Origin: Clostridia bacterium
Lineage (GTDB): Bacteria; Bacillota; Clostridia; Oscillospirales; Acutalibacteraceae
DNA length: 5,217 nt
Assembly: GCA_900759575.1 (NCBI GenBank)
Contig: CAAEVU010000210.1
Coordinates: forward strand, 1-5,217
Reading direction: 5' to 3'
Every line of letters starts with the position of its first letter. Position 1 is the stretch's first letter. Positions 1-5,217 of the stretch are shown piece by piece. The notes beneath the pieces are model-generated. The model searched no databases. It was not told the origin of the DNA and saw only the letters and a list, made by a program, of their open reading frames with translations. Position numbers and translations under genes: made by a program.

Positions 1-248
1 AACACATCGGGGTCCACTCCAAAATTGGCCCCATAGTAATAGATTTCTGTCATAAGGTCGGTGGTACCGAAAGCGGCAAGCAGTGAAAACAGTACGCCTA
101 CAGAGTAGAGCACTACCGCCGCCAAAAACTTCGGCGAAGAACCAAGGGTCTTAATCACGTTGACTGCCGGGTTGGTAGAGAGCACCGGGGCCCCGCAAGG
201 GCACTGTGTCCCGTCGGGGATTGTCCTTCCACATTTTGGACAAATCAT
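1..248 (-). CDS. Zinc-ribbon membrane protein, N-terminal part (partial)
   Basis: The frame is open from an ATG at 248-246 to the left edge, giving 82 residues of an incomplete protein. The start is supported by GGAGGG at 260-255, six bases upstream. The N-terminus (MICPKCGRTIPDG, then CPCGAP) carries four cysteines, C3, C6, C16 and C18. This is a short zinc ribbon of the type found at the front of many Firmicute membrane proteins, although the second knuckle is CxC rather than the usual CxxC. A linker follows (STNPAVNVIKTLGSSP, about residues 24-39). A hydrophobic, probably membrane-spanning segment then runs from about residue 40 to 54 (FLAAVVLYSVGVLFS and beyond). The predicted topology is a cytosolic ribbon followed by membrane helices, with more likely beyond the edge. 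The function is unknown; similar clostridial proteins are annotated only as zinc-ribbon domain proteins. It is transcribed divergently from the SLH gene. Confidence 0.8.
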   Translation of the reverse strand, partial: MICPKCGRTIPDGTQCPCGAPVLSTNPAVNVIKTLGSSPKFLAAVVLYSVGVLFSLLAAFGTTDLMTEIYYYGANFGVDPDV

Positions 249-272
249 AAATTTCCCTCCAAGCTAAATGGA

Positions 273-301
273 TTTCGTGTTTTCGTGTTCGGAGAATTCT
301 C
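273..301. repeat. Tandem 8-bp repeat next to a 10-bp palindrome in the divergent region
   Basis: TTTCGTGT occurs twice in direct tandem (273-280 and 281-288). It is followed by the perfect palindrome GAGAATTCTC (292-301). Both lie in the leader of the leftward zinc-ribbon gene, between its candidate promoter and its ribosome-binding site. They could be an operator or a leader structure, or chance. The sequence shows only the repeats themselves. Confidence 0.35.
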
Positions 302-332
302 TCCCCTTCACTGTACACGTTTACTCGCTCTT

Positions 333-361
333 ATATTACAGGAAAGTTCGGGAAAATGCAA
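333..361 (-). promoter_or_regulatory. Possible promoter of the zinc-ribbon gene
   Basis: On the minus strand TTGCAT (361-356) and TAATAT (338-333) are 17 bases apart, about 85 bases before the ATG at 248. Each box is only a partial match to the sigma-A consensus (3/6 and 4/6). The overlapping TATAAG (335-330) is an alternative -10. The call rests on spacing and on the need for a leftward promoter in this region. Confidence 0.25.
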
Positions 362-408
362 CGAAAAAACTACCCGATTGGGGAAAATTTACATTTTACT
401 CCAAATGG

Positions 409-437
409 TAGACTTTTTCCAAAAAGGATGGTATATT
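409..437 (+). promoter_or_regulatory. Sigma-A-type promoter with extended -10 for the SLH gene
   Basis: TAGACT (409-414, 4/6 match to TTGACA) and TATATT (432-437, 5/6 match to TATAAT) are separated by exactly 17 bases. The -10 is preceded by TG at 429-430 with one intervening base, the extended -10 motif common in Gram-positive promoters. Transcription would begin near 444-446, giving a short leader of about 25 bases before the ATG at 470. Confidence 0.65.
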
Positions 438-455
438 ATGTAAAGCACTAAAAAT

Positions 456-462
456 GAGGAGG
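456..462 (+). promoter_or_regulatory. Ribosome-binding site of the SLH gene
   Basis: GAGGAGG lies seven bases before the ATG at 470. It is a near-perfect Shine-Dalgarno sequence at standard spacing and fixes this start. The out-of-frame ATG at 463-465 is too close to the site to be used. Confidence 0.8.
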
Positions 463-469
463 ATGATTT

Positions 470-2119
470 ATGAAAAACAAAGGGAAACGACTATTTTCTC
501 TGCTGTTGTGCGGGGCACTGCTTTTTGCCAGTCTGCCATTGCAGGCTCAAGCCGCCAGCTTCAGTGATGTATCCGCAGGCGCCTGGTACAGCCAAGCTGT
601 GAACTCTCTGGCCGACCAGGGGATTCTGTCCGGTACGGGCGGCAATAAATTTTCGCCCAATTCTGTTTTGACTCGCGGTGCATTTGTCACCATGCTGGCA
701 AAGTCCTGCCTCACTGCCGGAGAATTGCAACAATATAATTTTAAAGGCAGCTTCAAAGACGTGTCCACTTCCCACTGGTCCAACCGGTACGTGAACTGGG
801 CTGCGGAAACCAATGTGGTGGACGGCTATGAAGATGGCACTTTCCGTCCCGACCGGGCAGTCACCCGTCAGGAAATGGCGGTCATGGTGCGGAATTTTGC
901 CCAGAGCACCGGTAAACAATTTCCTTCCATCAACAGTGTGGTCACGTTCCGGGACCAGAACCAAATTGCCTCTTGGGCGTCCAGTGCGGTCAAGCTTTGC
1001 CAACAGGCAGGTGTAATCAACGGCGACGCCGACACCAGACGGTTCCGTCCCAAAGACCGGGCAAGCCGCGCGGAAGCAGCGTCCATCTGCTATAAGTTTT
1101 TGAAAAACTGTAAAACAGACGGGTATGCCATTTACCAAAAACGAGTCAACAACGTACCCGTTCGCGCGGTGATCTTCTCCCCTTCCGATTATGATGCGGG
1201 CCTGGTCATGGGTCAAAACATGGTGGACGGCAGAGAGAGCGTCACCAATTTGATCAGCCGTACCGGTGCTACCATTGCGGTAAACGGCGCTTTCTTCAAC
1301 ATGGACAACTACACTCCTTTGGGCACCTTGGTCAGCGATGGGCGGCTGCTTACAGTGGATAACATGTATGCGCCGGAAAAAGCTGCGCTGGTCATGTCCC
1401 CTTCCGGAGAATTTTCCGTTCAAAGCTTTAAGACCCTTCTCACGGCGACCTTGTCCAGCACAGACGGGAACGATATTTCTTCTGTGGAGAATGTGGTGGT
1501 CAACAAATGGCCCAGCAGCAGCACGGACGCGGCCCGTCTGATCATGACCCGTGACTGGGGACAGCAGCTTAACTTCTCCACTCGGGACGCGGTTGTGGTG
1601 GACGCAAACGGGACCATCACCGCCGTATACCAGAACGCCAGCAACGTAAACATTCCCCAGGGCGGCTACGTGCTTTGCCAAAAAGCCCGCCGTCAGTACG
1701 AGGGCAATTTCTTTGACTCCTGCAAGGTGGGAATGACCATCACCATTGACCGGGTTTACCAGGATGCTTCCGGCAAAGAGTTGTCGTTTGACCCCGAGCT
1801 CTCCATCGGCGCCGGCCCGCGGATCGTCAAGGACGGAAAAGTCTATGGCGGCTATTCTACTTATGAGGACGAAGGTTTCAGCTACAGCCTTACCTCCAGC
1901 AATGCGGTCCGTATCTGTGTAGGAATTCAAAAGAGCGGCAATCTGGTGATTTTGGAAGCCAACACCAGTGTGCCCAAGCTTTCCCAGATCATGGTTGCTT
2001 TTGGATGCAAAGACGCTGTGAACCTGGATGGAGGCGGCTCCGCCAACCTGTACGTAGATGGCTACTGGCTCTATGGGCCTCAAAGCCGGCTTTTGAATAC
2101 GATGCTTTACTTCCGCTGA
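470..2119 (+). CDS. SLH-domain surface protein with C-terminal phosphodiester glycosidase (NAGPA-like) domain
   Basis: This is a 549-residue exported protein. Residues 1-28 form a signal peptide: a KNKGKR basic end, a leucine-rich core, and an AQA site with cleavage expected before A29. C14 lies in the core but not in a lipobox. Three SLH repeats follow, at about 31-75, 95-142 and 160-210. Each opens with an F-x-D motif and closes with the TRxE-like motif whose arginine is R69, R133 or R200. Three SLH repeats typically bind pyruvylated secondary cell-wall polymer, so the protein is probably held on the cell surface. Residues from about 226 to 549 match the phosphodiester glycosidase family that includes mammalian NAGPA. 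Visible motifs are NGAFF (272-276), SIGAGPR (445-451) and NLDGGGS (518-524). Family members hydrolyse sugar-1-phosphodiesters such as GlcNAc-1-phosphate linkages. The bacterial substrate here is unknown; a teichoic acid-like or exopolysaccharide phosphodiester is an inference. The gene appears monocistronic, with its own promoter and terminator. Confidence 0.92.
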   Translation: MKNKGKRLFSLLLCGALLFASLPLQAQAASFSDVSAGAWYSQAVNSLADQGILSGTGGNKFSPNSVLTRGAFVTMLAKSCLTAGELQQYNFKGSFKDVSTSHWSNRYVNWAAETNVVDGYEDGTFRPDRAVTRQEMAVMVRNFAQSTGKQFPSINSVVTFRDQNQIASWASSAVKLCQQAGVINGDADTRRFRPKDRASRAEAASICYKFLKNCKTDGYAIYQKRVNNVPVRAVIFSPSDYDAGLVMGQNMVDGRESVTNLISRTGATIAVNGAFFNMDNYTPLGTLVSDGRLLTVDNMYAPEKAALVMSPSGEFSVQSFKTLLTATLSSTDGNDISSVENVVVNKWPSSSTDAARLIMTRDWGQQLNFSTRDAVVVDANGTITAVYQNASNVNIPQGGYVLCQKARRQYEGNFFDSCKVGMTITIDRVYQDASGKELSFDPELSIGAGPRIVKDGKVYGGYSTYEDEGFSYSLTSSNAVRICVGIQKSGNLVILEANTSVPKLSQIMVAFGCKDAVNLDGGGSANLYVDGYWLYGPQSRLLNTMLYFR

Positions 2120-2134
2120 CAAGATTCTCCACAA

Positions 2135-2171
2135 AAAAGTGGGTGTTGCAAAACTGGCAACACCCACTTTT
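2135..2171. terminator. Strong bidirectional intrinsic terminator between convergent genes
   Basis: A perfect 15-bp stem (2135-2149 paired with 2157-2171) has a 7-base loop (2150-2156) and a GC-rich core GTGGGTGTTGC. On the plus strand it begins 15 bases after the SLH gene stop and runs into a T-rich stretch (2168-2177, ten bases with one C). On the minus strand it is 42 bases past the nagA stop, and the run of six A at 2133-2138 reads as a U-tract partly within the stem. It therefore plausibly ends both convergent transcripts. Confidence 0.93.
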
Positions 2172-2213
2172 CTTTTTCTGTTTTATCCTACCAGTCTGTA
2201 AGGCTCCCCCTGC

Positions 2214-3338
2214 TCAGTGGTATACAGCAACGATTTCCAGATCGTTATCCAGCACAACCAGATCGGCACGTTTGCCAGGAGCAATACTGCCGATTTCTCC
2301 ATCCAGGCCAATGACTTGGGCAGGGATCAAAGTTGCAGCCTTGACAGCTTGAGGGAAGGGGATTCCGAAGGAAACAAGATTCTTTACTTCCTGATGGAGA
2401 TTCGTCACAGAACCGGCGATCGTTCCATCCTCCAAAGTTGCTTTGCCTCCCCGCACCGTGACCATTTGTCCGCCAAGATCAAAGGGCTCCCCTTCTGGCA
2501 TACCATTGGCCCGCATGGAATCGCTGATTACCAGCGCCCGATCTTCCAGCAGTCGGAAAGCGGTCCGCAGCACTGCCGGATGAATATGGAACCCATCGCA
2601 GATCAATTCTCCCCGGACCCGGTCATCATCAAACACTGCGCCTACCACTCCGGGGGAACGATGATTCAGCCCGTTCATGGCATTGAACAAATGGGTGGCA
2701 TGTGTGACACCACAGTCAAACGCGGCTTTTGCCTGATCGTAATCCGCTGTAGTGTGGGCAATAGAAACTCGACACAATTTACTGGCCTCTTGTGCGAACG
2801 CCAGTCCTCCCGGCTGCTCCGGCGCAATGTCCACCAACCGCACAATTCCTTCCCCCATCTGGCAAAAATGGCGGAACAGTTCCAAATCCGGAGAAAGGAT
2901 ATCCTCCTCTTTTTGGGCGCCTTTCCGCTCTTTGGCGATAAAGGGTCCTTCCATATTTACACCCACTACCCGCGCTCCATCTTCAATGGGATGGTCTGCC
3001 AAATCTTTTGCCGCCAGCAGAGCCTTTTCGATCACCTCTCGCCCGGTGGTCATGGTTGTAGGGCAAAAAGAGGTTACGCCTCGCTGCAAAAGAAATCTTG
3101 CCATGGTTTCCAAAGCTTCCCGGGTACCGTCGCATGTATCCGCCCCTCCACAGCCGTGGATGTGCACATCCACAAAGCCTGGGATCACCGTGAAATTGTT
3201 CTCACAATCCACTGCCAAGTCCTCTGCCCGGCGGGGCAGGTCCTTGCCTACCCGGAGAATCTTTCCCCCCTCGATTTCTATGTCCCCTTGGACCAGTTGA
3301 AAATTCTCGTCCAAATAATTGGCGTGAATCAGCAGCAT
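2214..3338 (-). CDS. nagA: N-acetylglucosamine-6-phosphate deacetylase
   Basis: This enzyme removes the acetyl group from GlcNAc-6-phosphate to give glucosamine-6-phosphate plus acetate, in cytosolic amino-sugar use and cell-wall recycling. It is a full-length amidohydrolase. The following numbering is from the upstream ATG at 3347. HIH is at 62-64 (H62, H64); the metal-binding glutamate is E133 in MEGPF; H198 and H219 are metal ligands. HLFNAM (219-224) and CDGFHIH (250-256) are the substrate region, D276 in SDSM is the expected catalytic aspartate, and GSIAPGKRADLVVLD (353-367) closes the fold. Keeping both histidines of the first HxH suggests a two-metal site as in Bacillus NagA, unlike the E. 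coli enzyme. The start is placed at 3338, giving 374 residues, because GAGG (3351-3348) directly abuts the ATG at 3347 but is nine bases from the ATG at 3338. The longer 377-residue form remains possible. No nagB or sugar transporter is in view. Confidence 0.95.
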   Translation of the reverse strand: MLLIHANYLDENFQLVQGDIEIEGGKILRVGKDLPRRAEDLAVDCENNFTVIPGFVDVHIHGCGGADTCDGTREALETMARFLLQRGVTSFCPTTMTTGREVIEKALLAAKDLADHPIEDGARVVGVNMEGPFIAKERKGAQKEEDILSPDLELFRHFCQMGEGIVRLVDIAPEQPGGLAFAQEASKLCRVSIAHTTADYDQAKAAFDCGVTHATHLFNAMNGLNHRSPGVVGAVFDDDRVRGELICDGFHIHPAVLRTAFRLLEDRALVISDSMRANGMPEGEPFDLGGQMVTVRGGKATLEDGTIAGSVTNLHQEVKNLVSFGIPFPQAVKAATLIPAQVIGLDGEIGSIAPGKRADLVVLDNDLEIVAVYH

Positions 3339-3347
3339 TTGAAACAT

Positions 3348-3353
3348 CCTCTC
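3348..3353 (-). promoter_or_regulatory. Ribosome-binding site deciding the nagA start
   Basis: GAGAGG on the minus strand ends immediately before the ATG at 3347 and nine bases before the in-frame ATG at 3338. A Shine-Dalgarno site cannot serve a start codon it touches, so the second ATG is favoured. The only site for the first ATG would be a GGGGG run (3362-3358), ten bases upstream. Confidence 0.6.
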
Positions 3354-3372
3354 TTTTCCCCCAAGGGGATTC

Positions 3373-3546
3373 TCACAGCAAGGTATTCAGCAATATCAAA
3401 AGCGTCACTCCCGGAATTCCCAGGCACCCGGTCGCTCCCAGGGTCAACCGGTTGATCGGCAAAATCACCCCGGTATACGCCCCGCACAGATTGACCAGCG
3501 CCAAGGCAACAAACCCCAGTGCCGCCGAAAGTAAAAACCCTTTCAC
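3373..3546 (-). CDS. BofA-like protein (pro-sigma-K processing inhibitor family), short form
   Basis: This is a 57-residue protein starting with GTG (3546-3544) and ending with TGA (3375-3373). GGAGGAG (3560-3554) lies seven bases before the GTG. A hydrophobic helix (residues 4-20, FLLSAALGFVALALVNL) is followed by GVILPINRLT, then GCLGIPG, then a hydrophobic tail. From memory this aligns with the C-terminal 50-55 residues of Bacillus subtilis BofA (87 residues), including VN, PINxxT and LGIPG. N19, N32 and T35 correspond to BofA N48, N61 and T64, residues implicated in blocking the SpoIVFB active-site cleft. The first BofA membrane segment is absent, and the same frame upstream has no ATG, GTG or TTG before the rnr coding region. 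In Bacillus, BofA acts in the mother-cell-derived outer forespore membrane to delay pro-sigma-K cleavage. Whether that holds here is unknown. The gene sits 65 bases after rnr and 34 bases before nagA. Confidence 0.82.
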   Translation of the reverse strand: MKGFLLSAALGFVALALVNLCGAYTGVILPINRLTLGATGCLGIPGVTLLILLNTLL

Positions 3547-3553
3547 GCAAATA

Positions 3554-3560
3554 CTCCTCC
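3554..3560 (-). promoter_or_regulatory. Ribosome-binding site of the bofA-like gene
   Basis: GGAGGAG on the minus strand is seven bases before the GTG at 3546. This strong site supports a GTG start and is the main reason to accept so short an open frame. The next in-frame methionine-type codon does not exist nearby upstream. Confidence 0.8.
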
Positions 3561-3580
3561 TGTTTGTCCGGATGGTAATC

Positions 3581-3610
3581 TTTATGAAAGGGTTGTTTTC
3601 TTTATGCCAA
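3581..3610 (-). promoter_or_regulatory. Possible promoter for the bofA-like gene and nagA
   Basis: On the minus strand TTGGCA (3610-3605, 5/6 match to the -35) and CATAAA (3586-3581, 4/6 match to the -10) are 18 bases apart. They begin just after the rnr stop codon. No hairpin terminator separates rnr from the next gene, so readthrough from rnr is equally likely. Confidence 0.3.
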
Positions 3611-3611
3611 G

Positions 3612-5217
3612 TTACGGTTCTTGGGGCATGAAATCAATGCGGCCTGTGGCAACGTCAGCCGCCGCCACAATGATGCCGATCTCCTCGCCCATCATCAGCA
3701 CTCTGCCGGAACGCAGATCCCGATGGGACACTTCCCCGTCATACTCAAACTCGCAGTTTTCAAAATCGTTCAAGCTGACAAAACCCTCGGCGTTATTATC
3801 CAGTTTTACGAACAGTCCCTTGGGAGTCACGCCGCTGATAATACCCGTATGGCGTTCGCCCAAATGGGCCTTCATATACTCAGCCATGTAGCAGTCCTCA
3901 GCGGACCGCTCGCCGCTCACCGCACGCACCTCGTTCTTGGAAGACTGGGCAGCGGAAAGAGTGGCAAACTCGCCGTATCTCTTTTTCAAAGTGGTTTGAT
4001 CAACCCCTGCCACCAGATCGCTCAAGATCCGATGGATGGACGTATCGGGATACCGGCGGATAGGAGATGTAAAGTGGCTGTACTCTCCCAACGCCAAACC
4101 GAAATGGCCGATCTCCCGGTCAGAATAGTGGGCTTTCTCCATGGTGCGCAGCACTCTCTGGTTTACAAGGGACTCGCGAGGCGTGCCTTTCACCCGGTCC
4201 AAGATAGCGGCAAAATCTTTGGTGGAAGGTTTGCCCTGCCGCAATTCCCGGCAAGGGATTCCCAGACGCTCCAAAAGCTCTGCCAGCTCGTCCACACGGT
4301 CGGGCTGGGGCCGTTCGTGAACACGGTACAGGAAAGGAATCTCTGCCTTTAACGCAGCCTTGGCAGCGGCGATATTGGCGGCAATCATCATCTGCTCGAT
4401 CAACTGCTCCGATTCGCCGGTAGTACGGGGCAAAAGCTCCACGCACACACCATTTTCATCCAGGACAAATTTTGTCTCGTCACTGGAAAGATCCATATTA
4501 CCTCGGGCATCCGCTGCCCGTTCAAAAACCCCTGCCAGCTCTTTGGCTGCCATCAGGCTGTCCATAACGGGGGCGTATTTATCCAAAAGTTCCTGGGAAG
4601 CAGTACCTGCCAGGATCTCATTGACTTCAGAATACACGCCGCGCACTTTGGAATTGATCACTGCCTTGTGGAACTGATAGTCCACCATCTTGCCGTCTTT
4701 ATCAAACTCCATCAGGGCAGAGAACGTCAGTTTCTCTGTACCGGCATTCAGGGAGCATACTCCGTTGGAAAGGGCCTCCGGCAGCATGGGGATCACACGG
4801 TCTGCAAAGTACACCGAAGTTCCCCGGCGGAACGCTTCGTTGTCAATGGCGCTCTTGGCCTTCACATAGTGAGACACATCGGCAATGTGCACGCCCAGTT
4901 TATATCCTGTTTCCGTTTTCTTTACGGAAATGGCATCATCCAAGTCCTTGGCGTCCGCGCTGTCAATGGTAAAAATAGGCTCATCCCGCAAATCCAGACG
5001 GCTGTCAATGTCCTCCTGGGTTACGGTCATTTTAGAGATTTCTTCCGCCTCCGCCATGACCTCGGGGGGAAACTCTGTGGGAATCCCACACCGCACGATG
5101 ATGGCATCAGCACAGATACGGGCTCTCTCCCCTGTGCCAAACACAGATTTGATCTCCGCCTGGTTCCAGTCGCCCCGGGCATCGGTTTTGGGCTCCAAGA
5201 GCACTTTATCCCCATCT
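3612..5217 (-). CDS. rnr: Ribonuclease R (RNase II/RNB family), 5' end beyond the window
   Basis: This processive 3'-to-5' exoribonuclease degrades structured RNA. The frame is open to the right edge and ends at TAA (3614-3612), giving 535 visible residues. The GTG at 5204 is internal: codons upstream (GAT GGG GAT AAA) continue a normal family sequence, GDKVLLEPK. Relative to that valine as residue 1, residues 1-40 are the end of a cold-shock-type domain. The RNB domain follows (about 68-395), with the catalytic aspartates D81, D87, D89 and D90 in TIDSADAKDLDDA. Further RNB motifs are IEQMMIAAN and SPIRRYPDTSIHR (380-392). The C-terminal S1 RNA-binding domain covers about 450-527 (TGIISGVTPKGLFVKL). 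The protein ends soon after S1 without the long lysine-rich tail of E. coli RNase R. Typical lengths of 700 or more residues imply that roughly 170-200 N-terminal residues are missing. In Firmicutes rnr often lies near secG and smpB, which would be outside this window. Confidence 0.95.
   Translation of the reverse strand, partial: DGDKVLLEPKTDARGDWNQAEIKSVFGTGERARICADAIIVRCGIPTEFPPEVMAEAEEISKMTVTQEDIDSRLDLRDEPIFTIDSADAKDLDDAISVKKTETGYKLGVHIADVSHYVKAKSAIDNEAFRRGTSVYFADRVIPMLPEALSNGVCSLNAGTEKLTFSALMEFDKDGKMVDYQFHKAVINSKVRGVYSEVNEILAGTASQELLDKYAPVMDSLMAAKELAGVFERAADARGNMDLSSDETKFVLDENGVCVELLPRTTGESEQLIEQMMIAANIAAAKAALKAEIPFLYRVHERPQPDRVDELAELLERLGIPCRELRQGKPSTKDFAAILDRVKGTPRESLVNQRVLRTMEKAHYSDREIGHFGLALGEYSHFTSPIRRYPDTSIHRILSDLVAGVDQTTLKKRYGEFATLSAAQSSKNEVRAVSGERSAEDCYMAEYMKAHLGERHTGIISGVTPKGLFVKLDNNAEGFVSLNDFENCEFEYDGEVSHRDLRSGRVLMMGEEIGIIVAAADVATGRIDFMPQEP

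Noticed and set aside
500..514. Lipobox around C14 of the SLH protein
   Set aside because: The residues before the cysteine are LLL rather than the required small residues at -1. A normal AQA signal-peptidase site follows at 26-28.
491..2167. A 558-codon open frame on the minus strand covering nearly the whole SLH gene
   Set aside because: It is antisense to a gene with clear domains, signal peptide, promoter and ribosome-binding site. Its product is histidine/glycine/valine-rich with no recognisable fold, as expected from a codon-bias mirror frame, and it begins within the terminator hairpin.
3354..3372. CCCCAAGGGG inverted repeat between the bofA-like gene and nagA as a terminator
   Set aside because: The loop would be only two or three bases with a four- or five-base stem, and there is no following U-tract on the minus strand.
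2217..3455. A 412-codon open frame on the plus strand antisense to nagA and part of the bofA-like gene
   Set aside because: The opposite strand encodes an unmistakable NagA with all metal and catalytic residues. The plus-strand product shows no family motifs and lacks a convincing ribosome-binding site.
3329..3550. A 73-codon minus-strand frame starting with ATG at 3550-3548 position range
   Set aside because: It overlaps the BofA-like frame in another phase. Its product is hydrophilic with scattered cysteines and no family resemblance, and it would overlap the nagA start, whereas the GTG frame has better Shine-Dalgarno spacing and BofA similarity.
3621..4352. A 243-codon plus-strand frame inside rnr
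   Set aside because: It is antisense to the conserved RNB and S1 domains of RNase R, and its product has no recognisable features.
5202..5204. GTG as the start codon of rnr
   Set aside because: The frame remains open to the window edge and the upstream codons continue the family sequence. The GTG falls inside the second cold-shock-like domain, so the true start is outside the window.

Overview
The window looks like chromosomal DNA of a Gram-positive, probably spore-forming member of the Firmicutes (Bacillota), most likely a gut-type clostridium of the Oscillospiraceae/Lachnospiraceae kind. The grounds are strong GGAGG-type Shine-Dalgarno sites, an S-layer-homology (SLH) surface protein, a BofA-like sporulation protein, a Firmicute-type RNase R and a two-metal-type NagA. 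Base composition is moderate, with no phage, transposase, CRISPR, tRNA or rRNA signal. The genus assignment is inference.

Layout. (1) 1-248, minus strand: the N-terminal part of a small zinc-ribbon membrane protein that runs off the left edge. (2) 249-469: a divergent intergenic region with a good extended -10 promoter for the rightward gene and a weaker candidate for the leftward gene. (3) 470-2119, plus strand: a secreted protein with a signal peptide, three SLH repeats and a C-terminal phosphodiester glycosidase (NAGPA-type) domain. (4) 2120-2213: a very strong hairpin terminator between convergent genes, usable in both directions. (5) 2214-3338, minus strand: N-acetylglucosamine-6-phosphate deacetylase (nagA). 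(6) 3373-3546, minus strand: a 57-residue BofA-like membrane protein with a GTG start and a perfect ribosome-binding site. (7) 3612-5217, minus strand: most of ribonuclease R (rnr), whose 5' end lies beyond the right edge.

rnr, the bofA-like gene and nagA lie head to tail with short gaps and may be co-transcribed, although a possible promoter overlaps the rnr stop. The surface glycosidase and NagA converge on the same terminator. Both belong to families that act on N-acetylglucosamine derivatives, one outside and one inside the cell, which suggests but does not prove a shared role in cell-wall amino-sugar turnover. The most notable item is the shortened BofA-like protein, which keeps the segment of BofA that contacts the intramembrane protease SpoIVFB. 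I found no evidence of a wholly new multi-gene system here.
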